A stretch of DNA of 64,000 nucleotides from Pseudomonas typographi (GTDB taxonomy: Bacteria; Pseudomonadota; Gammaproteobacteria; Pseudomonadales; Pseudomonadaceae). Shown piece after piece: positions 1-7,961 of the stretch. A program made the position numbers and the translations under genes. A model generated the notes under the pieces. That model saw only the letters and a list, made by a program, of their open reading frames with translations. It had not been told where the DNA came from and searched no databases. Location of the stretch: assembly GCF_014694385.1 (NCBI RefSeq), contig NZ_JAAOCA010000013.1:94656-158655 (forward strand), given 5' to 3'. Position 1 is the first letter of the stretch; every line of letters begins with the position of its first letter.

Positions 1-2
1 CG

Positions 3-1034
3 ACCACACATCGGCAGCCGGCCCCAGGCACAGTCTTGGCGTCCGCGGCCACCGGTTTTGAAGCGTTTGTAGAAAGCCAAGGGGCTGACGCCGGCGCCGT
101 ACTGGGGCGCGCGGGGCTCGCAAGGGGCTTAGCCTCAAAGCCAAGCGATACGATCCCGCTCGGCAGCTACTGCAGAGCGCTAGACGAGGCCGTGGCCGCC
201 ACCCAGAACGACAATTTTGGCCTGTGGTACGGTGAGCAATTCCAGCCCCGAAGTTTTGGGCTCCTAGGGTACTTGGCCATCTCCGCTCCCACGCTGGGGT
301 GTGCGCTTCAGGGCTTGGTAGAACGGTTTCCTATCCATCAGCAATACAGTTACTTACGAATGGGCGAGGAACAGGGCCTGTATCGTCTGGACTACCAGGT
401 GTGCGACAGCACGGTCATTAATCGCAGGCATGATGCGGAGCTATCGCTCTGTATGTTCCTTAATGTGATGCGGCACGCATTGGGCAATCACTGGGCGCCT
501 CTGGAAGTTCATTTTCAACACGCCAAGCCTGAGGCGTGGCAGGAGCATCGCTGGGTGTTCGGTGCCGAGGTGAAATTCGGCCAGGCCCGTAACGGCTTGG
601 TGTTCCGAGGTGATGTGCTTTCACAACCTATGCCTGGTGCTGACCCTAACCTACAGCTGGTCATCTCCCAGGCCCTCGACACCCTGGCAGGCTCGCGCTC
701 AGGCCCCAGCAGCTTGGCTCAACTGGTGAAGCTGCAAATCATGGAGAGGGTTCATGACGGTTTTCCGCAGTTGGAGGACGTGGCGATTCGGTTGAATATT
801 CCGATTTGGACATTACACCGGCGCCTAAGCCGTGAAGGTGTGAGCTTCAAAGTGCTGGTCGAGGAAGTGAGGAAGGAACTGGTGCCCGTGCTGATGAGCC
901 AGCGGCCGCTGACGATATCTGAGCTGGCCACGAAACTCGGTTACTCGGAGGTCAGCGCATTCTCCCGAGCGTTCCATCGGTGGCATGGGGTGTCTCCGAA
1001 ACATTGGCAGGCCGTAGTGGCCAGAGAGAAGTGA
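3..1034 (+). CDS. AraC family transcriptional regulator, 5' end outside window
   Basis: Transcription activator or repressor of the AraC/OruR type. The frame is open back to the window edge, so the true start lies just upstream; a TTG at 36 is the first start-like codon inside but is probably internal. The N-terminal roughly 200 residues look like the arabinose-binding-type sensory domain (the stretch ending EVKFGQARNGLVF is typical). The last 100 residues carry the double helix-turn-helix, ending YSEVSAFSRAFHRWHGVSP, a strong AraC signature. The effector cannot be told. It does not obviously belong to the operon to its right, which runs toward it and has its own LysR gene. Confidence 0.9.
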   Translation, partial: TTHRQPAPGTVLASAATGFEAFVESQGADAGAVLGRAGLARGLASKPSDTIPLGSYCRALDEAVAATQNDNFGLWYGEQFQPRSFGLLGYLAISAPTLGCALQGLVERFPIHQQYSYLRMGEEQGLYRLDYQVCDSTVINRRHDAELSLCMFLNVMRHALGNHWAPLEVHFQHAKPEAWQEHRWVFGAEVKFGQARNGLVFRGDVLSQPMPGADPNLQLVISQALDTLAGSRSGPSSLAQLVKLQIMERVHDGFPQLEDVAIRLNIPIWTLHRRLSREGVSFKVLVEEVRKELVPVLMSQRPLTISELATKLGYSEVSAFSRAFHRWHGVSPKHWQAVVAREK

Positions 1035-1185
1035 AGCGTGCGCCACGTGCTTCATGTGCTGCCCCCCAACCTCACTACGTTAAGCCTGAAGCGCTCATCG
1101 GCGAACCGCTGGGTCCGATGCGCGTCGCCATGAGCCGATCGGTGCCATAGGGCCATAGGAATCACGGCCCGGGCGGCTGGCTACA

Positions 1186-2101
1186 TCACAACGTTGCCCC
1201 ATTGATCGGGAAGGCCGGCTGGGCATCCTTGGGATTCAACCCCCATTTTTTAAGCAAGCTTTCATAAACGCCGTCCTGCTGTAGTTTGAGAAGCGCCTGC
1301 TGCACCCCGGTTGCCAACTGTTTGCCTTTTTCGTCTACGCCGAAACCTATGCCGTAGGGGGCTTGGGGGCTAAAGTAAACGACCTGGTATTTGTCTGGGA
1401 ATTTATTGGCGTTGTAGTTCCCAATTGGCGAGTCGACCCACGCTACGTCGCTCGCTTTGGTCGAGAGCGACAGCAACGACATATTCGCGTCCGGGTAAGT
1501 AGAAATCTCAATGGCTTTTTTTTCCATTGGCCACACAGCGGTCGCTGACCACCGTGCTTTCTTTCGAGGCGCCGGTGCCACGTATAACGGCCAGGCGCAG
1601 CCCGCATAGGTCATCGTTCGAGCGGATGACGATATTCGAAGCGGGTGGCGCGACGAGCGTCTCGCCCATATTCAGGTAATCGACGAAAGTGACGGTGTTA
1701 TGGCGGGCCGGGTAATCCGACAATGACAGAAGTACATCGAATCGATTAGCGTTCATGCCCGGGATCAACGAATCAAACGACGCTTGAGCGAACTGGAGCT
1801 TGAGGCCGAGCACGTTGGCCGCTGCTGTTAGTAAATCGGGCGTGAACCCGGCAATTTCGCCGTCATCCCCGATGAACTTTACCGGCACGACATCGGGGTT
1901 GGCGGCCACGATCAGTGTCCCGCGCGCTCTATAGGATTGCGGAACTAAAGCCGCTAAAGTTGCATCCATTTTTACCGTGGCCAATTCGCGGGCCACCTCT
2001 GCATTTGCGCAGGGGAGGATAAACGTGGCAAAGAGGCCTGCCAGTGCCGGGATAAGCGTTAGGTTTTTTTTGCCGAAGCCAAATAGACGCTGATGCTGCA
2101 T
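1186..2101 (-). pseudogene. Amino-acid ABC transporter substrate-binding protein, frameshifted
   Basis: Periplasmic binding protein of the polar amino acid family (SBP_bac_3). The first part (2101 to about 1524) has a signal peptide cleaving near ANA/EV at residue 34 and the family core up to VVSDRCVANGKK. The rest, starting KAIEISTYPDANM, is in another frame from about 1522 to 1186 and ends normally. The frames meet in a run of eight A on the coding strand (T at 1516-1523); seven A would restore one protein of about 300 residues. GAGGT lies 8 nt before the ATG at 2101. It is the last gene of the operon starting at 5849 and would feed the permease and ATPase there. A sequencing error, a real mutation or slippage during expression are all possible. 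Confidence 0.85.
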
Positions 2102-2256
2102 GGTGACATACCTCGTTGGTTATCGTTGGCTGGCAGATAAGGCTAATATTCTTAGTAGGGTGCCGATCAGCCAAATTTAACGTAGGGCTGTGCGCTGCCC
2201 CTGGGCTATTTATACGTTGGCTTACTATGCAGTGGATCTAACGGGGGTACACACGG

Positions 2257-2763
2257 TCAGGCGGGCTTCAGGGAACTGTGTGCGAAACCCTGGCGATGCC
2301 AGAGTAAGCAAGCAGTGGCCTGTCGCTCATTTATCATGGCATCGACAATTTTGCCCACCATGATGCTATGGGTAAAGCCATCATGTACCGCTATCAATTC
2401 ACAATCGAAGGTCACCACCGAGTCAATCAATACGGGTGCACCGGTCACGCCCAGCGTCCACTGTTCAGGCTCGAAACGTTCAGAGCCCTTGGCGGCGCTG
2501 AACCGTTCAACGATCGATGCCTGCTCGGCAGATAGCAAGTTAACCGCGAAGCAGCGGGTACGGAGAATCGCGTCGTGAGGTGACGCGGACTTATTGACAC
2601 AGACCAACACCGTTGGCGGTTCGGCAGATAAACTACACACCGAAGTAGCGATAAGCCCGCAAGGTACATTGTTCTCTTGGGTCGTGACAGCTGTTACACC
2701 GCTGGCGAAGGAGGCCATGGCCTGGCGGAACAGGTTGGCGTCTAAAATAGTAGCCTGTTGCAT
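2257..2763 (-). CDS. Flavin reductase family protein (FMN-binding)
   Basis: NAD(P)H:flavin oxidoreductase domain of the HpaC/DszD type, about 168 residues, the usual family length. The opening FRQAMASFASGVTAVTT and later FAVNLLSAEQ match the flavin-reductase-like fold. Such proteins hand reduced FMN to a separate monooxygenase, and the LLM monooxygenase gene lies immediately upstream (stop at 2810), so the pair is probably a two-component system. Start choice is open: ATG at 2763 puts the domain near the N terminus, while in-frame ATGs at 2778 and 2787 would add up to 8 residues; none has a strong ribosome-binding site. Function by family is firm; the direct partner is inferred from position. 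Confidence 0.85.
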   Translation of the reverse strand: MQQATILDANLFRQAMASFASGVTAVTTQENNVPCGLIATSVCSLSAEPPTVLVCVNKSASPHDAILRTRCFAVNLLSAEQASIVERFSAAKGSERFEPEQWTLGVTGAPVLIDSVVTFDCELIAVHDGFTHSIMVGKIVDAMINERQATACLLWHRQGFAHSSLKPA

Positions 2764-2809
2764 ACAGTGTACTCGCATGGGCCGCATCAATATTTGCGAT
2801 GCCGGCGGA

Positions 2810-4108
2810 TTATTTACCGAACGTCAACTTTTCTAGGCCCAAGTTACCGCGTAGGGTAGTGGCTTCGTATTCACTACGAAACAGGCCGCGCCTGCGAAGT
2901 TCGGGAAGGACGAATTCTACGAAGTCATCCAGACCGCCGGGTAGTGTTGCCGGGCACAGGTTGAAGCCATCTGCGGCGCCCTCCTTGAACCAGACCTCCA
3001 TATCATCGACGATGTCCTCGGCGGTGCCGATCAATTGGCGACTTCCTGAGGCCCTTAATTTATAGAGCTGTCGAATCGTGAGGTTATCGCGGCGTGCGAT
3101 CTCGATCAGGCTTCTGCCAATGCTGTTATTCACCTGTGGCAGGTCGGGCACTGGGCCGTCGATGTCATATCCCGACAAATCGCCTATGGCGCTGTAGAGA
3201 ATAGACAGGCCGCTGATGGGATGAATCAGCTCTTGCAACTGGTCATATTTGTCCTGGGCCTCTTGCCGGGTTCGACCGACGTAAGGGGTCAGCCCCGGCA
3301 TGATCAGTAGTTGATCTTTCGACCGGCCGTATTGGGCCAGGCGCGATTTCAGATCCAGGTAGTATTCTTTGGCCGAAGCGATATCGAAAGGGGCACTATA
3401 GACGACATCGGCGCTTTTCGCAGCGATGATTCGCCCCCCTTCGTTGGCGCCGGCCTGCACGATGATGGGGCGCCCCTGAGGTGTACGGGCGCAGTTCAAT
3501 GGCCCGCGTACCTTAAAATGCTTACCCTTGTGATGGGCAATGTGGAGCTTGGCTTCATCGTAGAACTGGCCGGTTTGCTTATCGCGGATAAAGGCGTCTT
3601 CTTCCCAGCTGTCCCAAAGCTTTTTTACCACGTCCACGAACTCGTCGGCCCGCTCGTAGCGTTCATCGTAGCCAAGGTGCTCGTCTTTGCTGAAGTTCCA
3701 CGCTTCCTCCTGGGACCACGACGTCACTACGTTCCAGCCCGCGCGGCCGCCACTGATGTGGTCGATAGAGGCATACTTGCGAGCGATATGAAAGGGCTCG
3801 TTATAGGTGGTTGATGCGGTGGCCACCAGGCCGATATTCGAAGTGGCCGCGCCTATGGCCGCCAGCAGGGTAAGAGGCTCAAGCTCGGCATTCTTGGAAT
3901 CATGGGACAGCGCGCCCTTCGGCGTGTCTGCGGCGCGAATGCCCACGCCGTCGGCGAAGAAGATCATATCCAGGCAGGCTTTTTCTGCCTTGCGCGCGGT
4001 GGCCAGGTAATACTTGAATTGGAGGCTGCCATCGGCGGGAACATCCGGATGGCGCCAGGCGGCCATATGATAACCGAGGTAACGGATTGAAACGCCCAAC
4101 TTCATCAT
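2810..4108 (-). CDS. LLM class flavin-dependent monooxygenase (NtaA/SnaA/DszA family)
   Basis: About 432 residues, normal for the bacterial-luciferase-like group that includes nitrilotriacetate, dibenzothiophene-sulfone and pristinamycin monooxygenases. Seen motifs: LGYHMAAWRHPD at the start, FFADGVGI, the family stretch ISGGRAGWNVVTS and a C-terminal FVEFVLPELRRRGLFR. The enzyme would use reduced FMN and oxygen to cleave a C-S or C-N bond. AAAGG 7 nt before the ATG at 4108 favours this start over upstream in-frame codons at 4123 and 4153. It sits between an amino-acid importer ATPase and a flavin reductase, the arrangement of sulfur-scavenging operons such as ytmI of Bacillus subtilis. The substrate is unknown; S-alkyl cysteine derivatives are one guess. 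Confidence 0.9.
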   Translation of the reverse strand: MMKLGVSIRYLGYHMAAWRHPDVPADGSLQFKYYLATARKAEKACLDMIFFADGVGIRAADTPKGALSHDSKNAELEPLTLLAAIGAATSNIGLVATASTTYNEPFHIARKYASIDHISGGRAGWNVVTSWSQEEAWNFSKDEHLGYDERYERADEFVDVVKKLWDSWEEDAFIRDKQTGQFYDEAKLHIAHHKGKHFKVRGPLNCARTPQGRPIIVQAGANEGGRIIAAKSADVVYSAPFDIASAKEYYLDLKSRLAQYGRSKDQLLIMPGLTPYVGRTRQEAQDKYDQLQELIHPISGLSILYSAIGDLSGYDIDGPVPDLPQVNNSIGRSLIEIARRDNLTIRQLYKLRASGSRQLIGTAEDIVDDMEVWFKEGAADGFNLCPATLPGGLDDFVEFVLPELRRRGLFRSEYEATTLRGNLGLEKLTFGK

Positions 4109-4156
4109 TGAGTTGCCTTTCATTACACACCTACTTATAGAAATTACATGCAATAT

Positions 4157-4957
4157 TTATGGGCGGCTGGCGCTGTCGATAAACCGTTTGCAACGTGCTG
4201 ATCCGCTACCCTCAAACAGCTCGCTTGGCGAGCCTTGGTCGACGATTCTTCCACCGTCCATAAGCACCACCCGATTGGAGACTTTGCGCGCAAACTCCAT
4301 TTCGTGGGTGACCACGATCATGGTGGTACCGGCCGTGGCGAGTTCCCTCATCACTTCGAGTACTTCGTTGACCAACTCCGGGTCCAGTGCACTGGTGGGC
4401 TCATCGAACAGCATGATCTCCGGCTCCATCGCTAATGCCCGTGCAATGGCCACCCGCTGTTTTTGCCCGCCTGAGAGCTGCGAGGGATAATGATTGATTT
4501 TGTCCGCCAGGCCGACACGGTTGAGTAGGTATATTCCCCGTTCGATTACATCTTTGCGCGCTGCGCGGCCGACGATCAGCGGGCCCGCCAGCACGTTATC
4601 CAATACCGAGTAGTGCGGAAACAAGTGGAACCCTTGAAACACCATTCCAAAATAACGGCGCTGGCGATCCAACGTTTTATTCGCCGCGCGAATACGGCGG
4701 CCGCCGCGGGTTTCGCTGCCAAGTTCTTCACCTTTGAAATGGATAGCACCGGCGTCGATCAGTTCGAGCATATTGATACAGCGCAGTAACGTGCTTTTCC
4801 CCGAGCCGGACGGCCCAATGATCGCCACCACGTCTCCTTTTTCAACGCTGAAGTCAACAGCGTGCAGTGCAGTGAAATCGCCGAACTGTTTATTGACAGC
4901 GGTTAATTGCAGCAAGGGTTGTGCAGAAGCCTGTGGGGCGCCTGGAAAGTTGTTCAC
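4157..4957 (-). CDS. Polar amino acid ABC transporter ATP-binding protein
   Basis: Cytoplasmic ATPase of a GlnQ/ArtP/TcyC-type importer, 266 residues. Walker A GPSGSGKST is at about residues 48-56, the signature LSGGQKQR follows near 160, and Walker B is [30 protein letters not shown] is typical of the polar amino acid subfamily. It starts one base after the permease gene ends (stop at 4959), so the two are translationally linked, and it is followed by the LLM monooxygenase. It powers uptake together with the permease at 4959-5849 and the frameshifted binding protein at 1186-2101. Confidence 0.93.
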   Translation of the reverse strand: MNNFPGAPQASAQPLLQLTAVNKQFGDFTALHAVDFSVEKGDVVAIIGPSGSGKSTLLRCINMLELIDAGAIHFKGEELGSETRGGRRIRAANKTLDRQRRYFGMVFQGFHLFPHYSVLDNVLAGPLIVGRAARKDVIERGIYLLNRVGLADKINHYPSQLSGGQKQRVAIARALAMEPEIMLFDEPTSALDPELVNEVLEVMRELATAGTTMIVVTHEMEFARKVSNRVVLMDGGRIVDQGSPSELFEGSGSARCKRFIDSASRP

Positions 4958-4958
4958 C

Positions 4959-5849
4959 TTAAACTCCTCTTCTAAAACGGCGTTCCAGAAGGCTCTGCCC
5001 GCACATGGCCACGCTGGTGAGAATGAGGTACCACAGGCAAGCCACTGTCAGCAGGGGTATCGTCTCGAAGTTGTTCGAGTAGATCAGCTGCACTGTCGTT
5101 AGCAGTTCCACGTAACCAATGACCGAGACCAGTGACGTGTTTTTGAACATCGTAATCAGTTCGTTTGCCAATGGCGGGATAATGATGCGTATCGCCTGCG
5201 GCACGATCACATGCCACATCATGCGCAGGTCGCTCATGCCCATCGCCTTACAGGCTTCGCGCTGCCCTTTTTCTACGGAGGCCAGCCCGCTGCGAAAAAT
5301 TTCTGCGCTATGCCCCCCTACATATAACGCCAAGCCCACCACCGCGGCGCTGAACCGCGAGATGATTTGGTTGGTATCGATGTCGAACACGTTTGCATCG
5401 CCAAACGGCAGGGGCAAATAGATACGCGGGATGAGCGCCGACAAGAAAAACAGGAATAACAGCATGGCGAGCGTAGGGATGGCCCGGATTATCCAGATAT
5501 ACACATACGCCAGGCCTCGCAGCACCGGGTTAGAGGCCATTCTGCAGGCGGCTATCACAACCCCTATGCACAGGCCTAGCGCACTCGCCAGCACGGTAAG
5601 AATCAACGTGCTTTTCAGGCCCGCCAGCACGCGCGGAGCGAAGAAGTAATGGGCGACGATATCCCATTTCCATCGGGGGTTATCAATCACCCATTCGTAG
5701 AACAAAACGAATATGACCAGCAACAGCACGTACCAGGCCCAGTCGGAGCGTTTTGGCCGAGGATGAATGTGCATCGGGTTTATGCCAGGCCCTGTTTTCT
5801 TTTCAGTGTTCGCACCGCGCGTTTGGGAATATTGCGCACCGTTAGGCAT
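4959..5849 (-). CDS. Polar amino acid ABC transporter permease
   Basis: Inner-membrane permease of the HisM/GlnP type. AGGGGA sits 7 nt before the ATG at 5849, giving 296 residues; a longer reading frame to 5936 lacks such a site. The roughly 40-residue cytoplasmic head is followed by hydrophobic segments beginning WAWYVLLLVIFVLFYEWVI, the family stretch WIIRAIPTLAMLLFLFFLS and the coupling motif EIFRSGLASVEKGQREACKAMGMS that contacts the ATPase. It is the first gene of the minus-strand operon and is transcribed divergently from the LysR gene at 6138, which probably controls it. Only one permease gene is present, so it may act as a homodimer. Confidence 0.92.
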   Translation of the reverse strand: MPNGAQYSQTRGANTEKKTGPGINPMHIHPRPKRSDWAWYVLLLVIFVLFYEWVIDNPRWKWDIVAHYFFAPRVLAGLKSTLILTVLASALGLCIGVVIAACRMASNPVLRGLAYVYIWIIRAIPTLAMLLFLFFLSALIPRIYLPLPFGDANVFDIDTNQIISRFSAAVVGLALYVGGHSAEIFRSGLASVEKGQREACKAMGMSDLRMMWHVIVPQAIRIIIPPLANELITMFKNTSLVSVIGYVELLTTVQLIYSNNFETIPLLTVACLWYLILTSVAMCGQSLLERRFRRGV

Positions 5850-5967
5850 CGTTGAATCCCCTATGGAGCGGCCGGCAACCGCGCGGTACGCCGAACCCGC
5901 CCAGGCGCGGCGAATGCTTTTGACCGGTGTGAGCACACGAGGCTTTGGAGACTTTCATGGTGGTGAT

Positions 5968-5999
5968 CCCAATTTTAATTGGGCAGTTGCCAATGGCAA
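5968..5999. promoter_or_regulatory. Two adjacent inverted repeats between ABC operon and LysR gene
   Basis: Between divergent genes 5849 and 6138 lie CCCAATT-TT-AATTGGG (5968-5983) and, 3 bp on, TTGCC-AAT-GGCAA (5987-5999). Dyads of this size midway between a LysR gene and its divergent target are typical places for LysR binding. Their role is inferred from position and symmetry only. Confidence 0.4.
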
Positions 6000-6035
6000 A
6001 AAAGCTTTGTCTTTGTGATGTCTTGTTTTAAATCG

Positions 6036-6053
6036 CCCCGGTATCCTCCGGGG
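6036..6053. promoter_or_regulatory. GC-rich inverted repeat upstream of LysR gene
   Basis: CCCCGG-TATCCT-CCGGGG forms a perfect 6-bp stem 84 bp before the LysR start at 6138. No T-run follows, so it does not look like a terminator. It may be a second operator or a structure in the leader RNA. Confidence 0.3.
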
Positions 6054-6137
6054 TTAAGTTGATAATAGGGGCTGCTCGCAGCGAGGAAAAATGCTTTGTT
6101 TTGGCAAGCCCATAACATTTTGCTATAGGAGGGCGAG

Positions 6138-7046
6138 ATGAAAATCCGCCAGTTGGAGGCGTTTCGCGCCGTCATGCTTCATCAGACCGTGACGCTGGCC
6201 AGCGAGTACTTGCATATCTCCCAGCCGGCGGCCACCAGGCTGTTGGCGGACCTGGAGAGCTCTCTGGGCTTCAAGCTTTTTGATAGGGTCAAGGGCCGCC
6301 TCTATCCCACTGCCGAGGCAGAGGCGCTGTTCAAAGAGGTACAACGCTCGCTGATTGGCGTCGACCGTATCGCCCGCGCGGCGGAGGAAATCAGAGACCT
6401 ACGCCGTGGGGTACTGCAGATAGCGGCGGCACCGGCATTGGCTTCGTCGTTTCTGCCCCACGCCATTACGGCGTATCTGAAGGCGCGGCCGCAAGCCCAG
6501 ATCTCACTCACCCAGCATTCGTCGCGCACCATTCTTGATATGGTGATCGGCCAACGCTGTGACGTGGGGCTGGTCACGCTCTCCATGAGCCGCTCCAGCC
6601 CAAGTGGCCAGCGGTTGCTCTCAGCCTGGAACGTGTGCGCCGTGCCCGTAGGCCATCGGCTCTGCGCACTGGATTCGATCCGCCCAAGCGACATGGCAGG
6701 CGAGCCGTTTATTGCGCACCCGCGAAGCGCCGGCAATCGCCTGACCGTGGATGCGCTGTTCGCAGCCCATGGCGTGGAACTCAACGTTCGGATCGAATGC
6801 CAGGTGTCCCATGCGTTGTGCTCGTTCGTCGAGGCGGGCGCTGGGGTATCCATCGTCGATGCGGTCACCGCTTGGGGTTACCGGGGGCGTGGGGTGGTAT
6901 TCAAGCCCCTTGAACAGTCTTTCACTACCGACTATGCGTTGCTGATGCCGCCTCATCGGCCCGCACCTTTGCTATTGCAGTCGTTCATCAGCCATGTCCG
7001 TGAATTTGCCATCGCTCAAATTGGAAGCGATTCAATCACTCTCTGA
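6138..7046 (+). CDS. LysR family transcriptional regulator
   Basis: 302 residues, standard LysR length. The N-terminal winged helix-turn-helix reads MKIRQLEAFRAVMLHQTVTL, then SQPAATRLLADLESSLGF with the recognition helix; the remainder is the periplasmic-binding-like effector domain beginning near LRRGVLQIAAAPALASSFLP. AGGAGG lies 5 nt before the ATG. It diverges from the importer/monooxygenase operon whose first gene starts at 5849, the usual layout for a LysR gene and its target. By analogy with YtlI and CysB-like regulators of sulfur operons it may respond to a sulfur metabolite; that is inference. Confidence 0.92.
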   Translation: MKIRQLEAFRAVMLHQTVTLASEYLHISQPAATRLLADLESSLGFKLFDRVKGRLYPTAEAEALFKEVQRSLIGVDRIARAAEEIRDLRRGVLQIAAAPALASSFLPHAITAYLKARPQAQISLTQHSSRTILDMVIGQRCDVGLVTLSMSRSSPSGQRLLSAWNVCAVPVGHRLCALDSIRPSDMAGEPFIAHPRSAGNRLTVDALFAAHGVELNVRIECQVSHALCSFVEAGAGVSIVDAVTAWGYRGRGVVFKPLEQSFTTDYALLMPPHRPAPLLLQSFISHVREFAIAQIGSDSITL

Positions 7047-7074
7047 ACCCAGTCGATGTGAGCGTTCCGGGCGT

Positions 7075-7872
7075 TCACCTGAACCCCCCAGCCCGTTGGC
7101 TCAAGCCCGCACTGGAAATCGCCCGCGCCGTCTCCATCAACGGCGGCGCCAACGCCTTTCGAGCATCTTCGACGCGCCAGCGGCTGGCCGGCACGGAGAT
7201 ATTGATCGCGCCCAACGGCATCCCCGACGCATCCACTATGGCCGCCCCCAGGCTGATATCCCCGGCAAAATACTCGCTATCGGTCAGCGCATAACCGTCC
7301 TTGCCCGCCACCTCAACCGCCGCCGCCAGCGCCCCCAGGTCGGTCAGCGTATTGGCCGTGTGCGCCGGCCGTGGCATGGCCTTCAGCAACGCCAGCGCCT
7401 GGCCAGGCGCCAACTGCGACAGGTACGCACGCCCCGACGCCGTGCAATACATCGCCAAACTCAACCCCAACGGCATGGGGATCATCACCTGGTTATGGCT
7501 GGCGAACCGCGCCACAAAGATCATGTCATGGCCATCGGGCTCCGACAGGTTGCAGCTTTCGTGGCATTGCTGGTTCAACTGATGCAAATACGGCGTGGCA
7601 CGATCGATCAGGCTGTCTGTTTGCAAAAAACCAAAGCCCAGTGCCAACGCCCGCGGGGTCAGTTGGTAGCGTTTGCTTTGCGGGTCTTTGCGCAAGTACC
7701 CCAAGGTTTCCAAGGTATACGCGAAGCGCTGTACCGCGCTTTTGGTCATGTGGGTGGCCGCCGCCAGCTCTGGCAGGTTCATGCTGGGGCGGCCGGCGCG
7801 GAAGGCGTTGATCACCTCCAGGCCGCGCGCCAGGGTGGTGGCGAACAGCGGCGATTTGTCAGGCGGGGTCAT
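7075..7872 (-). CDS. IclR family transcriptional regulator
   Basis: About 265 residues. The N-terminal winged helix (LARGLEVINAFRAG, then LPELAAATHMTKSAVQRFAYTLETLGYL) and the C-terminal GAF-like effector domain (YCTASGRAYLSQLAPGQAL, then ISLGAAIVDASGMPLGAINISVP) are both clear. GAGGGA precedes the ATG at 7872; the frame is open further upstream but would then overlap the neighbouring aldehyde dehydrogenase, so the shorter start is preferred. It follows the importer/aldehyde dehydrogenase genes on the same strand and ends tail-to-tail with the LysR gene at 7046. It is the likely local regulator of 7962-13497. Confidence 0.9.
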   Translation of the reverse strand: MTPPDKSPLFATTLARGLEVINAFRAGRPSMNLPELAAATHMTKSAVQRFAYTLETLGYLRKDPQSKRYQLTPRALALGFGFLQTDSLIDRATPYLHQLNQQCHESCNLSEPDGHDMIFVARFASHNQVMIPMPLGLSLAMYCTASGRAYLSQLAPGQALALLKAMPRPAHTANTLTDLGALAAAVEVAGKDGYALTDSEYFAGDISLGAAIVDASGMPLGAINISVPASRWRVEDARKALAPPLMETARAISSAGLSQRAGGFR

Positions 7873-7961
7873 GGTCCCTCGGCATAGGCAGTGGGTTGGG
7901 CGCAATGCGCGCCGGATTATAAACGGGGCGGCGGCTAAGGCAATCACCGGCCCCCTGAGGG

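Noticed and set aside
6036..6053. Rho-independent terminator
   Set aside because: The stem is GC-rich but no T-run follows on either strand and it lies between divergent promoters.
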